Source of the DNA: Dasyornis broadbenti
Taxonomy: Eukaryota; Chordata; Aves; Passeriformes; Dasyornithidae
DNA length: 64,000 bases
NCBI GenBank assembly: GCA_013397935.1
Contig: VZRN01001308.1
Location: forward strand, 205,730-269,729
Direction of reading: 5' to 3'
Every line of letters begins with the position of its first letter. The stretch's first letter is position 1. Positions 47,701-62,700 of the stretch are shown piece by piece. The notes below the pieces were generated by a model that did no database searches, was not told the DNA's origin, and was given only the letters and a program-made list of their open reading frames with translations. The translations under genes were made by a program, and so were the position numbers.

Positions 47701-50700
47701 AGCTGCAGCTGCTCTTCCTTTCTCATGTCTGAATGTTGTTCACTGTGTTGTTCACCTGTTAACACTACCTCCAGCTGGACAGCGAGGTGTTTCAGTGGGA
47801 GGGTAGCTTGCAGGAGAGCTCGGATGCTGGGCGCGCCGGCTCCTGCTCCAGAGTGATTCCTCCTATCTCCAATTCAGGAACAGCGTCCTGCTTCTTCACG
47901 CTTAAAGGAGGGCTGATTTTGGCAGCTGTAGCTATCCCCCACAGCGGAACTGAACAACCACCTCCACCTCTGCTCTGGGCCATGCCAAAGGAGGAAGAGG
48001 AGACTCGAGCTCACCTGGGTGACTCAGGAAAACGCCTCTTCCCACGTTCCCACCCTTCCTCCAGCTGTTCATGATAAGCTCTGGAGAGCTCATCCACTGC
48101 CCATTCCTTCCCTCTATCACTCTAGGAGAAGTTATGCACCTGCACGCGATGAGAGAAAGTCTGTGTGCAAAGAAATCCTTCAGCACTGCATAGTCTCATC
48201 CCTGTGTGTTTTCCACATGAGAAGTCTTCCATTTCTCTGGGATTGTTTTTCTTTGTCTGTTGGTTCCACAGAGGGAATATCCCTACTCTTGTGTGCTTTT
48301 ACAGAGGTAATAAATGTTATGCTGCACGGTCCCCTGCCCCTGGGGTATCACATTACTCATGGAGAAGATCCACATCCTCTCAGCAAAATTACCATTTCTA
48401 AGGGGAAGGAAGATCTGGAAAAATACACTCCTCACCCAAGCCCTCATGGCTGGTTGGAGCATCAAAAGTATCAGACCTGCCTGCAGCATTATTATCCAGG
48501 GAAGATCATCACATCCATAGCTGCACCTTCTTCTTCCCCTGCAAGGCACCTGGGAGCCTTGAGGCAGCCACGGGGCTGTTCAGGAGGAGCTGCAGAGTCA
48601 GCATTCCCACCCCCCGTCTCCAAGTTCGAAGGGCTGAGAGCAAAATTCAGGTATCCAGTTCCTGCCGTATCTGTGGTGCACTGGAGACAAGGGCTCTAGT
48701 CAGAGAAAGTGGGGTTCAGTCCCCAGCTCACCTGAGCAGGTGAGGAGGCTTGGAGCCTGCTGCTCATTGCCAGAGCCTGGCACATCGTTGGCACAGGGCA
48801 CAGCTTGCAGCCGCCCCTGGCTCTGCCACAGCTCTGCCATAGCTTCTTCTACGAGCTGCCTGAAATGCTCAGGCCTCCAGCTCCTGCATTTCCAGACCTT
48901 AGGAGATATTTGGGAAGGATTCAGTCTCACATTCTTGTTCCCCACAGGGCAGGTGAGAGTCCTGCTGGCTCACCTGTCAGGAACAAGACAACATGAAAGC
49001 AATCAAATCCCAGTTTGTGCTGCTGTGCTCTAGTAATTGCCTGGGTACTGGCACAAGCTCTTCTCATAAAAGAATAAATACGAATAAAAAAATGAGTAAA
49101 TAAGGGGAAAGAGGGTCCCCCCTCTCAAGGAAAAGCTTCATAAGCGCTATTCCTATCTATGATGCCCTACAGTGTCCACATTAATCCACTTTCTTGCACT
49201 GCAACTGTATAAAACCCTGCCCCAGGCAATGTTTGCACAGGTAGAGATTCTGCTACCACACTTACAACATTGGACTGTCAGTCTTGGTTAATTCCAGGAT
49301 AACGAGTGCAACAGTGAGAATCCTGCAGCACTGGATGTAGTGAGTAGCCCCACCCTCAAAACAACACCTTGCTTTAATGATGTGATTGGAGGGGGGGAAA
49401 AAAGGCAAAATATGGCCACAGATTGAAGAGCATTAAAAACAAAAGGCCAGCAGTGAGCTGGCACCTCTTGGCCTGTGGGATCTTGTAGCTGAGAGAGAGG
49501 CCTGTGGTGTGCAAGGAAGGGAAGGTTATCTCTGCGTGTTCTCCTCCAAGGGCTCCCCAGCCAGAAGAACAACATGTTCCACAGGATGGTCAACTGATAG
49601 TAACCATGACTTGTGGCTGAATCACAGACTGAGGTTCCTTGAACAAAGCTACCGCTTCTCCTCACTGCTGTCACATCCCAGGTCACCTTGCAATACTGCG
49701 GTTTACAAGGAGAGGACAAAGCCATTTCATTTGACTGTAATAATATTCTAGACTTACAGACATATAGTTGTGGGATCAGAGGAGGAACAGCAGTGATAGG
49801 AGAAGCCAGGAAGACACAGATTTTGTTTCCAAAGGATACCTTGAGTACAGCTAGGGGTGGAGGTGTGTGTGTTCGTCTCTCACAGCTGTTGACAAAGGCA
49901 GAACGTCCCAGACTCAGGCTCCAGGCAGCAGCTTCACTTTCTGCCTGAACAGACCTTTGCTCTGAGAATGAGAAATGGGTCGTGATCAGAAAGCTCACAA
50001 CATTCAGACACTCCACGGCATCTGCCCTACAAGGAGAGGAAAGATTCTTTAGGCTTTTAGGGGTGTTAATTGCTCACCTTGACCTCCAACACAGATCCAT
50101 AGTAATAAAGTTTGTTGGCTTCCTGCACTTGACCTTTCATTAATTGCCCCATCGGCTTGTGGGAGTCAGTTTGCTCATCACCGTGTTTCTCCCAGTAACT
50201 GAGTTTCTGTTGAAGGGCAGCTGTGACAGTGGTTACTGACCGAGCAGGACCAGCCTCTGCAGCATAATTCTGCTGCATGACTCATAGCAGGTGAGTAGTG
50301 AGCCCAGGAACAGAGTTCAGTCCCTTCCCAGCACTCTGTATCACACTACACCTGCAACAGCACCCAGCACCCAGCTGGATTTCCCAGCAGTATCCAGGGA
50401 AGGGTGCAATGCCGGGACCTGAACCTTTGGGAGGGTCTGAACGTGCCTGCTCAGCTGCTTGTGAACTGACGGGTGTTTCTTTGCAACACCTATGCCCCGG
50501 GGGACTGCAGGAAGCGGGCGGGAGGTCAGACGTCTGGGGAGCTGCACCTGGGAACAGAACACATTTTCCAGGGGAGCAGAGGAGGTCAGCCGGCTGTGAT
50601 GCACTTCTCTGCCGAGTGCCTTCCTCCCTTCCACCCTGCCAGGCTCCTGCGTGCCTCTGGGAGTCTGGGCAGTGGGCAGCAGGCACAAAGCCCTGACAAA

Positions 50701-53700
50701 AAGGCCTCAGCTCCAGCCTTAGGACCATCTATTGCTTTCCCAGCCTGAATCTGCCCAAATAGTTCTGAAGTGGTTTTATGTGTGAAGCAGATAAATATTT
50801 GCAGTGATATCCCTCATGCCTAAAGGGCTTCAAACACTGTCTAGACTCCCCCAGAGCATCTGTTTGACTAATGTTGAATTGACTGATGTATGTAAGGCTA
50901 AACTTTCACATCGTGCAAAATGTTGCCTGATGGATTAGATTATGGCCATGGGTGACCTGCAAGCTGGCAGCCAGCACACCCCAAATGAGCTCTCATTTCT
51001 TGCCCACATCAGAGAGACTGCAGATAGTACAGTAGAAAGAGGTACAAAGGAAGAAAAAAGATACAAAGTGAAATAAGCAGGGAAAAGCAGTTCGATGGCA
51101 TCCCCTCTGCCTGGACAGACTGAGTAGAGCCGAGGGGCTGCAGGCATTGCCGCAGGTTACCTGCGATCCAGGGAACTGTGGGTAAATGGGACCAAAACGT
51201 GCACTGAGTGCCCCCGAGAAATGATGTGCGACAAGGGAATAGTTCAATCACTAGGTGGCACACCGGCATCATCACACCACACCAGCGGCCTCTTGGAAGG
51301 AGAGGAAAAAGCTCAAAATAGCCCAAAGTGAAAATTAACAAGCAATCATCCGGGGCCGAGGTGCTTAGAGGAGCCATCTGTGTGCTCACACACACTGAGC
51401 AAAACCACCCAGCAACTGGAGAGAGATAACAAATGTAAAAGGGCAGGCAAAATGTGTTCACTCAATCGAATTCTGCCTGTGCTCCTTTGCTATTTCTGAG
51501 TGACAGTGGGAAAGGCAGGGGAGGCCCATTCATGAATGGAGTGCAAAGAGGAAATGCACAGAGGGCAGCAGAAGTGGATGCTGACCCAGAGAATGCAGTT
51601 GCCACCTTTTCTGAGAGTTATGCCTGCTCTTGTGTGTGGAGAGAGCATTTGGGGTTTCCTTCCAGCAGAAAAGGCCAAGCAAAGCTCAAAGAGAAGTTTC
51701 TCACAGAGATAAAAAGACAGAGTGGGGCACAGTGACAGCAGGCTGATGGCACCAACTGCAAAAGGAGTTCAAGGGTGGCTGTTTGCAGGGAGAGGAAAGA
51801 GTGATAAGAGAGTGATAGCAACACTTCTGGAGCACATTTTCCTATGGGCTGGAGCGAAAACAGCAACACAAAGTAAAACCAGCTAAGGTGTTTATGAGGA
51901 GGGGCCAGGGAGAAACCTACATTTTGGCAGTGGCTGACCTACCCGTGTGTATTGTTTTACCAGTGTAGATCAGCAGAAGCAGTTCTCTCCTGAAAGTATC
52001 AAGGACTGAACCATGGCCAACAACACGAACTCTTCTGGACTCTCACAGCATGTGCAGATTTGCCATCAGGCAGGCTGCTCCCCAGGCTCTCCAAGTGTTT
52101 GCATGGATTCAGCAGTGCAGACACAGGCTCTCCAGCCAGCTCCCCATGAGCATTTAGCCCAGACTGAAGAGAGAAGCCAGATCTATATCTAGGGACATGG
52201 AAATGCAGAAGAATGTCGTTCATCAGCTCAGATACTAATGAGAACATGAGCAGGCAAACAGCTCTCTTCCAAACAGGCTGGTGCCAAAACACTCCATTCA
52301 GACACTCAGTGCGATGCCAAGAGCACATAACTGTGCCTAGCTGAGCATCTGAGTGACAGCACATCTGCGTTTGCAGGCTGAAAGTCAACAAAAAAGTTAA
52401 ATAATACAAAGTGATCAATGCTGCATGAAGTATACACTGACATACACCTCTTGCTTTCCTGCAGCGTGGCCCCTGAATCCTGACCATGCTGCAGCACTGC
52501 TGCTACTGCAGTCTTGCTCAGAGCTTTGTGCTCAGCTTCTCACACACACCCAGCAACTTCGAGCAGATTTTCATACCTCTCCTTTCTCCCAAATTACTGA
52601 AAAGTGGGGTTATTGGTGTGTCCTGTGATACATGAGCTATCCAGGGGTATGAAGCTATGATCCAGCAGTTGGGAAAGTGCCTAAGGGAGAGTGGAAGTGC
52701 ACAGATAAGCCATGCACAGAGCGTACACAAGGGAGGACATGAGAAAAGTGGGGGACAGTTAGTACACAGAAAGCAGCATCATGGCAACAAGGCATTGTTT
52801 CCTGACTAAACTCATTTCTCTAACTGGGAGTGAGTTAAAAGTTCATTTCAGGCACTACACAAAATCCCTTGCTAGTTTTTGTGGTTTAACAAGGGGTTTC
52901 CTTTTTAAATCTGTTTTGTTACTATAGGAAACAACCAGCAAAGAAAGCTCTTCATACAGAAGGAAGCAAGAAAAGACTATGCACAGCATGCTGTGAAATG
53001 CCTGCAAGACACACACTGGGAATACAAACAAATTCTTCCTTATGTTTTCCAGCAACAAGGATCTTAGGGATTACTTGTAACAACAGCAGCTTTAAAAAAC
53101 AAAGACTGAACAGAACCAGGGAAAAGTACAATTTTAAGACTACTAGCCTTTTTAAGAGGAGGGTGGGGCTTGTTTTTGTTTTTTCTGGTTTTGGTTTTGG
53201 GTGTTTTTTTCCTTCTTATCGGGCCTTAAGTGCAGGTTATATCTGTTCTCTTGGTGACTTCTCCCTACAGGAGTTAATTAGGTCAAGTGCATTTATGTCT
53301 CAGTTTTTCATGCACATGGAAACAATAAGCAAATTGGTGAAAGTGGACTATAACGGTGACAGGAACATGTGCAAACATGTTAATTTTGTGTTCGTGAGTT
53401 GTTTTATCACAACTGTGATGGATCCCACCAAGGGTCTTAATAACAACTATGTTATTTGTCATATGCCGCATCTCCTGTTTTTGGCAGTTCTGATCTTTAG
53501 ATTGTCCATGGTGGTGGTGATGGCTCTGGGAGCTCTGCAGATATCGACTCCCAGCAGCCACATGTGCTGCAGGCACTGCCTCAACACTGGGACCTGGAGC
53601 ACTGTAAAGTCTGAACACTTGGCTCTCATATTCCGCCATACCTGGGAAAAAGCTCTGAAGCTCCCTTAGCAACATAAAGCATCCAACAGCATTTGACATG

Positions 53701-56700
53701 GGGAAAATCCCCAACTGAAGTGAGGTAATGTAAAGTCTGTGCTGGAATTCACCCAGGACTCTTGCCCTGAGTTCTCTTCTCCCATGAAATAGGTCATGTT
53801 TTTTCACCCAGCAGGAACGACTTCCTCTGGCAACACTTCTCTCTGTGCTGCCCTGACTCCAAACAGCCTCTGCAGCCCCAGAAACATTCTGGGCCAGGGA
53901 TATTTGAGGGCAGCTATCTAGGAGCCCAGGTGGGCCTTGGGGCGCAATGTTACTGGTGCAGACTTAGATTGCTGACATCGTGGTGACTTAATAAAGTCCT
54001 GGTTCTGCTGCTGAACTCAAAGTGCCACATCAAGACAGCATCAGCAGCTCAAGGCTCTTCAAGAGGGAAGCCTCTTCCACTTGTCCCCTCATGTAGATGA
54101 CAGTGTCTTTTCTTCCTTGCAGGAGCTTCATATCCCTAGTCAGTGGAGAGGGAATATAGCGAGAATGAAGCTTCATAAATTTCCTTTGCACAAGTAAATC
54201 AGAAGCACCTGGCAATATGGCAGAAGGGAAAGGGAAAAGCACTGAATTTTTAGGAATCAAATTGGATGCCAATGCACAAAGGAGAAAAATCCCACTGCCT
54301 CCCAGGGCACAGCACGCTGTGTTAATAACTGCAGGGACAAACTCATGGGCTTTGTTCTCCAGGGAGCTTTGTTTGTGAACATTTAGTTGCATTTATAGGA
54401 GTGCAGGGTGTTTTATACAGCAGTGTAGTCCTTTTTGGGATGTAGATAAGTGGTGGATCCTTGCCCTTATTGTAAAACCTGCATTGATAAATGATAACCA
54501 GAAAAATATCTGACTGTCCTCTTTGCTTCTGGCTCTGGTGGTAAGGGCAGCTCAGATGTGCAGTAATGGCTGCAAACAACAATAAATGGGTGATGCAAAG
54601 CTCTGCATTTCCATTCCCTTTGAACACCAGGCATATGTGTGGCACACACACGCACCTTGCCCTGTAGTGGAAGAGGTTTCTGAGAAAGACACTTTTTTAC
54701 CACTTCTGCGCACAAAGGAACAGTAAACTATCAAAATACCAATTTCATCAGTTACGGAGAAGTGGATACCATTCACAGCCTGGGAATGCACTCGATTCAA
54801 ATATTGCAGGGTGCAATTGCAACAAGGTGTCTGTATGTACCTGCTGCAATATGATTGTTAAATTGCAATAAAAAGCAACTAATTATGAAATAGGGACATT
54901 CTGGAAGGATCATTTTGGAATTCTCCACTGAATAATTTTTTTCCTGAGATTTTATCTTGCATCTTTTTTCATCAAGTCTTCTCCAGAGAAAAGAGATCCT
55001 TTTCACTTCCGGGCGTACCAAATGGCCAGTACAACTGGATAGGATCAACAAGAGTTTTCTAAGTTTTACCTTATTTCACAGTCTGTGTTTGTGTTTAATG
55101 TAACATTTGTGTGCTTATCATAATTTCATTACATTTAATGCAGTACCTGGGCAGCAGTCTTCAGTGTGGTCTGGGAGGAAAACCATGCTTTAGCCCAAAG
55201 AGAAGTTAAAAAGATGGGAGGACATAATGAGAGATGTTTATGGCTTTTACAGGCTGTTTGGACAGCAGAAGTCAGAGGAGATTTTAGCAATAGGGATACA
55301 AAGCTTTAAGCCAGGAAGGAAGAAGGAGGCGTGTTTAGCCACTCTCCAATGCTAGGATGCTATTTTCTATAAATCAGAGTTTTGCACTGTGGCTGAGAGT
55401 ACCAAGATTTATTTTGCTTTGTCTTTGGATCGTGGGAGTAAAATGCTGGTCTCCCTGAAATATGTGGGATGTTAGTGACTAAGATAATAAAAGCGAGATT
55501 TCACCATAGACATTTTGAATTATCTTCATCCCAGCCTCTCCCAGCAGGCTGGCTGGGGTTGTTCCCACCCTGTTTAGTAGCAGACAGGTGCATCAGGCCA
55601 GATGAGCTCCTTGAGACACAGCCTCCTCCCACTACTCATTGTTAAATGCTGTTACATTCTCCTGGGCTACAGAAAATGCCAGGAGCGAGGAGAAAATCTC
55701 CTGGAAGATGGATCCCCAAGGGAGAGCTGCAGGGAACAACATTGCCTGCTGTGGAAAGTTTTACAAGCAAGCTGCGGTTACCCACCATCCAGATGGTGAA
55801 TATTCAGTGTTTGCTTTAGAGCAACATTTCTAGATCCAACCATGCAATTCCCCATCTCTCCCTTTCACAAAGAGAAAAGGGAGTGCTGAGGTCTCACAGC
55901 TCCAGCTCTTCTGAACTCATTCCCTCCTTGCCTGGACTTGATCTGCATCACTCTCCCAAGAGCCTTGGAAAACGGGAAAGGAGGAAGAAGAAAGCATTTT
56001 TCTCTCAGGCAGATTCACAAAACGTTTTGCTTCGCTGGACTGGTTGCAGAGACACCCCACAATTACAAGGAGAAGTTCTTGCACCTATTCCTAATGCTGC
56101 TCTTCTTTCTTGGTCTTCTCTAGCTGAACGTGTGCAAGACTTCAGTGACACATGGATTTTGTGGTTGGTGGAGTTGTACCCCTTATCCCGTGCACACAGG
56201 AGAATGTGTCACCCTGCAGACTATCAAACTCCAGAGCTTGTATCTTCCCTCTTCAGGAAGCATGTCTGAGGCAGGGAGGTTTGCTCAGTTAGGAATAATG
56301 CCCAGGAGGGATTCAGCGCTGGCTGAGGAGGGTTTGCTGGAGGGAGGGCTCTAGCCCCCCTCTTCCCCATGTAAGTGTCAGATGCAGCATCCACATCCCT
56401 GAGCTGTTTTTTTCTGGAAGGACTCTTTGCCTTCACCCTGTGCTTCAGCCACGGTCACAGCATCCAGGTGTGCTAGTTCTGCTCCCATCTCCAGTCACTT
56501 GATGCTGAGGAATTGCTGGGAGTACTTGTGTCCCAAACATCTCTTGGGAATTCAGCAGTCTCCTTCCCACGCAGACACCAGCTGGGAGCAATCCGTTCCT
56601 GCTCAGCTCTGCACCCAGACTGTATACAAGCAATTTTAAATCCAGGGTGTGGACTAGCTGAAAATGACTAAGAAAATGAAAGATGACTAAGAAAAACAAG

Positions 56701-59700
56701 CTTGCGTGCTGTGGAATTATCTCCAGCCTGAAACAGCTGAAGAGCTCTGCAATTCTCCTGCAAAGCCCTGAGAGGGGGACAGATCTGATAACATCGAGGC
56801 AGCCCAAGAGCCAGGGTCCCTGCCTCCAGCTCATCTGCCAGCAGATGTGCCAAAACACCTCCTCTGGCTGCTGGGCTTCCAGGAGTCCCTATCAGTGGGA
56901 AAACCTGCTCTGCCCTCTCCTCTTCACTCCTGGGGAGCACAGGACTGTGCAAAGGAGTGAGCAGGGCTGTCAGCTCCATGTCCTGTCCATTTGTGACTCC
57001 GTGGCAAAGCACTCCAGGGCTGTGGGACCTGGTGGCAGCTTTATGCAAACTTGTCTGGGTAAACTCCACTCCTATAACTTGTCTAATTTCTAACTCTCTG
57101 CATCTACAGTTCCCATCATTCTCTGGCTTCTTCCAGCTCTTCTTTTGTGTTTTTTCTTCAATTTTGCCCCAGTACTTCTCATAATTCTGGTTGCTATGCA
57201 GTGTTTGCAGGCTGAGCCACCTGTAACAAACCCTCTCCATGGGTGTGTGCAGCTTGGCTGCAGTGAGGTTACTTTGCTGATTAATTTGCCCTTTTTTGTA
57301 TTTTAGATGCTTGGAAATTAAATAAAACTGTTACTAATACCTTTCATCTCCTAATGCCAATTAACTTCAACAAATTAATCTTTTTCAGAACCATCCTTTA
57401 TGTGGTCTAGACCAGGGTGCAGACAGGAATGCAAACTGTATGGCTTAATTTACTTCCCACTTTTATCCTCACCAGGGCCATAAGGTGGGTGGAGAGGGGC
57501 AAGAAAACAACACAGTACAACTGCAAGTTAGAAAAGGTAGATTTGGACACGTGCATGGGTCCTGTGCTGGATCACCACGCAGGGTGATGAGGGGAATCCC
57601 AGGGCCTGCTTCCTCGACCAGAAGCTGGAGAAAAGGAAGGATGTGAGTCTTGTTTCCCCACATGCTGAACACGTGTCCCTGCACTGTAAATAGAACCATT
57701 TGGTGTTTCATAACCCTTTGGTAGTGCCTGAAAGGGAGCCCAGTACAGTCTCCAAAGCTCTTACAACAGGTATGTTGTCACCTCAACTGCTACTCTGGTC
57801 TGTGAAACAACAAGTTTCCAAAATAGTTGCCCAGCCACTTGATTGCATTGTCCTGCCCTCCCTCCTGCATCGGCCTAGCTGGGAGATCTTGTTGCATTTG
57901 AGCAAGGAAGGTCATTCACCATGGCTCTAGCTATGCAGGTGAAGAAATCATGTGTTAAAATGGTGCTTCCCATTTTATGCATCAGGACATTTTATGCATA
58001 CAGGCAGTCCTAAATTACCTCCTTCATGTGTACAGTTCCATAATTTCCCTACTTAAATACATCTACCATCAAAACCATCTAGTTAAGTCATGCCCCAGAG
58101 ATGGAGCCTTCCAGGAATGAAAACGTGCTTCTGAAACAGAAACTTCTTTGAGCTCCTAAGCCTCAGAAACAATTGTAAAGCCAGAGGAATCAATGCAGGA
58201 GGAAATGTTGTTTAATGTAGTTTAAACCGTTGTTGTTCAGGGCCTGCTTTTCAAAAGAGCAAATTCAGTTATTCTGGAGGAAAAGCAAACTACAATGGTG
58301 TAGTTGCCTATTTCAAAACTCAGATACCACCCACTGCAGGAGGACAGACTGCAGGGAACACTGAATTCCACCAGTGTATTCCCACTGAGTGAAGAAGCAG
58401 GAATAACTGCTGTGAAGAGCCCCTCCCAAAGACAAGAGCTGCTGGGGTGAATGGCATAATGAATTGTGGCTTTCAAGCATGCCAGTTTTTGCCATTAGTA
58501 TGATTACACCCCTCTAGAACAACTGGCTCTGCATGGTGGATAACGGGCAATGCCTGCAGGGCTCCAAGCAGGAGCCAGCCTTGGATACCAGGGGGGTGTA
58601 GCGAAAGGAGCAGCTCCTGGTGACGCTCATTGCCTGAACAATCTTGTGTATGACCAGGGAGTCTCACACAGGACATTGCTTCAGGATCATGATACTAAAA
58701 AGAAGCATTACTGCTCATAAGTGAAATCAACACCAATCCCTACATATGGGCTGTTAAAGAATTTGGAATTATTACAAGTGTTCTAATAAACAAAGGATTA
58801 GCTCCCACATGAAGAAAAAAAGAGTAGAAAGCATACTGAAAAGCAAAGAGAAAAGTTCTCTACCTTGTTTTATGGCTGCAGATTAAGAATAAATCCTGGA
58901 TGAGTCTACAGATTGAAGAAACAATTGTAGGTCTTATCAGCATTAACATGAAAAGCACTCTAAATTCTCTTCCCAAACCTTGATAATCCACTCATAGTCC
59001 TTACGTCTATTGCATATCTACTCAAAACCAAAACGTCTCTTGTTATTAGTCATTTAATTGCACATATCCTTCTCGTCTCCTAAAACCCCCTCCTTTTTGG
59101 ATTTACCTGCTATCAAAGCTAATTCCTGGGGAGAAAGCTCACTGGAGCATTGAAAAGGGGGCATTGGCAGAGCACTGGCAGTAAAAACCTATTCACATTG
59201 GTCATGGATTATGCCATCTTCCCTAGCCCACAGCTAATGGCAGAAAAGTAGAGCTGGCTGAAGGCAAAAGTAAAGTGAAAAGCAGCCTCCCCCATCTCTG
59301 TGACCCAACTCTTCTATTGGCAGGAGGTTGCCTTGTCTCTTTGGAGTGTTTTAAACGTTGGTTGTGCCTCTAATAAGGACCAGCCAAGAGCTGCCTGCTG
59401 GAAAGGCTTAACCATTTGGTGCCTTCTTGTAGCTTCCAAAGCACAGCTGGGAGCAGGGCAGTCCTGACCAGCAGGTGGGTTTGTTTTCCACTAAGGAAGG
59501 TAAGGTGTGTGGGTGTGTGATTTTTTAAACTTTGTACTCCTGTCTTGTCTCAGGTGAGTGAAAAGTCCTGGGGTGCAGAAAGCCTGTGTTGACCAGGAAG
59601 GGCTCAGCACAATTCAGGGGTAGTGTGAGGATGAATGTTTTTGTGCTCAACTTGTTGCATCTGCTGTAACCACCTGACTGGAAAGGAGGGCTTAAAAAGA

Positions 59701-62700
59701 ACAGCTGAACCTAGAGGGAAGTTTAGAGATGTCTGGTTTCTCAGGCTGGGCTTGAAAGCAACAGGGTAGTGCCTTCTTGCAAGACTGTATTTTGCTTGTT
59801 TGTTTCTTGGTTGCATCATACTGTGGTTCCGGTAAAGCAGAACAAGAAGAAAGCTACGTCAGAATGTTTTGGGTACTGCTGTGAGTTTGCTAATGGGCCT
59901 TCACAAGGAAGTTCAATGATGCACTTGCATGTGCTGGAGCTGTGGGTTTAACTTTGCCCTCCTCTGTGGGAGGTCAGGGTGCCGTGGATGTCTGGGTACA
60001 CTGCTGGCCTCACAGTCATCACCCTTGGAGTGGGTGACTCAGCAGGGTGAGCCTGGCTTTAGCCAGCACCCTGCTCTGTCGATTGCCAGCAGCAGCTGTG
60101 TGACATTTTCTAATAAGGTGTTATCTTGTATTTGTTAACAAACTTGTTACTTTTAATTCTTTAAATGTACCACTGCATCTCCTATGAGCAGAACACCCTC
60201 TGGCTCTCTCTCCCACCTGTTATATCATCATATCTTTGCTATTTCATTTACTTGCCTGAAACTTAACCACTTCCTGCTTCCCCTGGAAGAAGTGGTGCCT
60301 TGTTTTACCTTCCTGCACACAGTTCTATCACGCAGTGTTTGAAAATGGAATGTTGAAGGCTGAAGAGTGTTTCAGGTTAGTAGTGCTGTGCTGAGTTGTG
60401 CAGTGACTTTACAGTGTTTCAGTACTGAAATCCTCCCCAAAGCAGCTCACTGTAGGGTTAAGAAACCAAGGTGCCGACTTTTCAAGCCGAGAGATCTTGC
60501 TTTACAGTGACACTGAATCCCTTCTGTGGTGGGCTACTGTGGAGCCGAACACGCAGAAGAGTGTTTAAGCTGATTCATGTGGTGGGAATTGCCTCGAACT
60601 TGTCCCTATTGTAGTCCCTTGTTCCTGCTCTGCTGTGGCTGGTTCTTAGCCCCGTCTAGCGGGGCAAGGAGGACGCTGCAGTCCGAGTGTTGAGGTGCAG
60701 GTGAAATCCAGCCTGGATATCATGAGGCTGATTAAATGCCCGAGAGGCTGCAGCACCACAAACCTAACAGGCTGCGGCTCCCTCGTCACTCCTTCAGCAC
60801 GAAGCTCAATGATACGTTGTGACATTAGAAATTGAGGAAACTTCTGCTTCTGATTTCCACCTCTCCCCTGTGTGACTGCTTGAGCCCTTCTGTCAGGATG
60901 GAAACAGCTCGGCAGCATGACCAGGTTTCTCCTCCTGTAGCTGGGATGTGCTGTCTGTGAGGGACTGGCTGGCGTGTGTCCCTTTCTTTCGCAATGGGAC
61001 AGTGCAGCAGCAAGCAGAGGGACCAGGGAACAGCATCTGGAACAAGCAGCAAATAGAGAAATAAGGAATATCAGAGACCAGTAAAGGCATGGAAGAGGAG
61101 GCAACTCAGATGTGGTTAATGGTGAATGGTGGTATGATACAGAGCACTGTGTGACACCCCAGCACAGAAGATCTCCAGGGAGCACAAGTGGCATCACCAT
61201 GGCACTCTGATGTCAGTGTCTGTTCAGTGCCAGGTGATATAAGGTTAGACAGCAAGTTTGAAAGAGAAGGTTCCAAGAAAGGGCATGTCCACCAGCAGTA
61301 GGGTTTGTGCTGTCACTAGAGTACTTGAGAAATGATTGCTGTGATTTATGGTCCCATCAAACCCAACACACTTGTGCCAATGGTGAGATTTGATTTATTA
61401 ATTGCTTTGAATAGGGTGTCATATGCTGCCTTGCAGCTGCTTGGGTTGCAGAGCAAAATTCAGACCTACTCATCTGACTGAGTGTCTGGATTTCACCTTG
61501 GTAGTATGTGCTATTTCCAAGCATTCTGTCACAGGCTTTCAGTTCCCAGAACTCTTGGTCAAAGCTTAGGTTCAAAGAATCTAGGGGTATTCTAGTGTCA
61601 GGACACTGAAGACAAAGCTAAATTCTCCTCCTTTTAATGGGATATGTATTTTTTTCTTGCTCTAGAGAGAGCCTTCATAGAGCATTGTCCTTTGGCTGAA
61701 TAATTTAGGAGATATTTCTATGACTTCCATGGAAAGCTGTTGCAAGGGCATTTTGGCTCCCTATATATTTTGTAGGTTACACATTTCAGAGCATTTAATC
61801 AGGGGTGTGGAGTGCTTTTCAGATCTTCCCTTTCACCTCTTTTTTAGATCCTGCTATAGGGGGAAGGCCCAGAGTATCCAGAACAGTACTGACCTCCTAG
61901 TCAGGACACTGAGCATCAGTGCACCAGGGTTACTTGATTGACACTTTTATCTGGGCACAAAACTCAGGACAGAAGTCTCTAGGCAGTGAGATCAAACCTG
62001 ATGCTCTGATCAGAAAGGCCATGGAAGGTACCACTTTGAAAGTGCCTTTCCCAAGTGGAATGAAACTTCATAAATTGTGCCCTGCTGGACAAGAACAACA
62101 CAGCCAAGTGCAGAAGTGCTCATGGTTATGAGAGAATCAATTAGGGCATGTCTATGAATAATGCATGTGCAGCTTAGGAGAGATGGATGACATCGGTTTT
62201 ATTTTTGTACTGTTAATTGAGAGTGATTCTAGGACAGAAAAAAGCACAAAGGGAAGATGGGGAGATTCTGGTCATAGCGTAAGAAGCTGGAGGCTCATCA
62301 ACAAAGCTTCCTGTCCATTAAGCTGTAAAAACCTCAGGAAGAGGAATTGTACTTATGTCCTCTACAGCTGCTAATCCATGTAACTGATACTGCCCAAGAA
62401 CCCCATTCAGACTGTAAATGATATGAGCATTTAAAGAGTTAGAAGTTGAAGCTGTTGCTTTGAAATCTGATGGCCTTTCCTGTATTAAGATAATGTCTGC
62501 CTTGCTCTTTTGGGATCCACTTGTAGGGCATCAGTCAGCTTTATTTATCCCTGGAGGTGTGGCTCTGCTGTTCCTTGGATGTACCGGGATCTCCAAAGCA
62601 GAGCTGGTGCAATGGAGTGTTGGAGAAAGCCTGGAACCCTGGTGGGGAATGATCTGTTGCTGCTGACACGTGCCACGCCCACATACTGATGTGCAGGTCA

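Noticed and set aside
48019..48699. Open frame of 226 codons on the plus strand just past the CpG island
   Set aside because: It begins with GTG, not ATG, has no known domain and no splice-site logic. Probably a chance opening in GC-rich sequence.
49288..50016. Open frame of 242 codons on the minus strand
   Set aside because: It starts with GTG, shows no conserved motif and has the composition of random translation.
53283..53807. Minus-strand frame of 174 codons with a His-rich run
   Set aside because: The His run comes from an ATG/GTG trinucleotide repeat on the other strand; no conserved domain.
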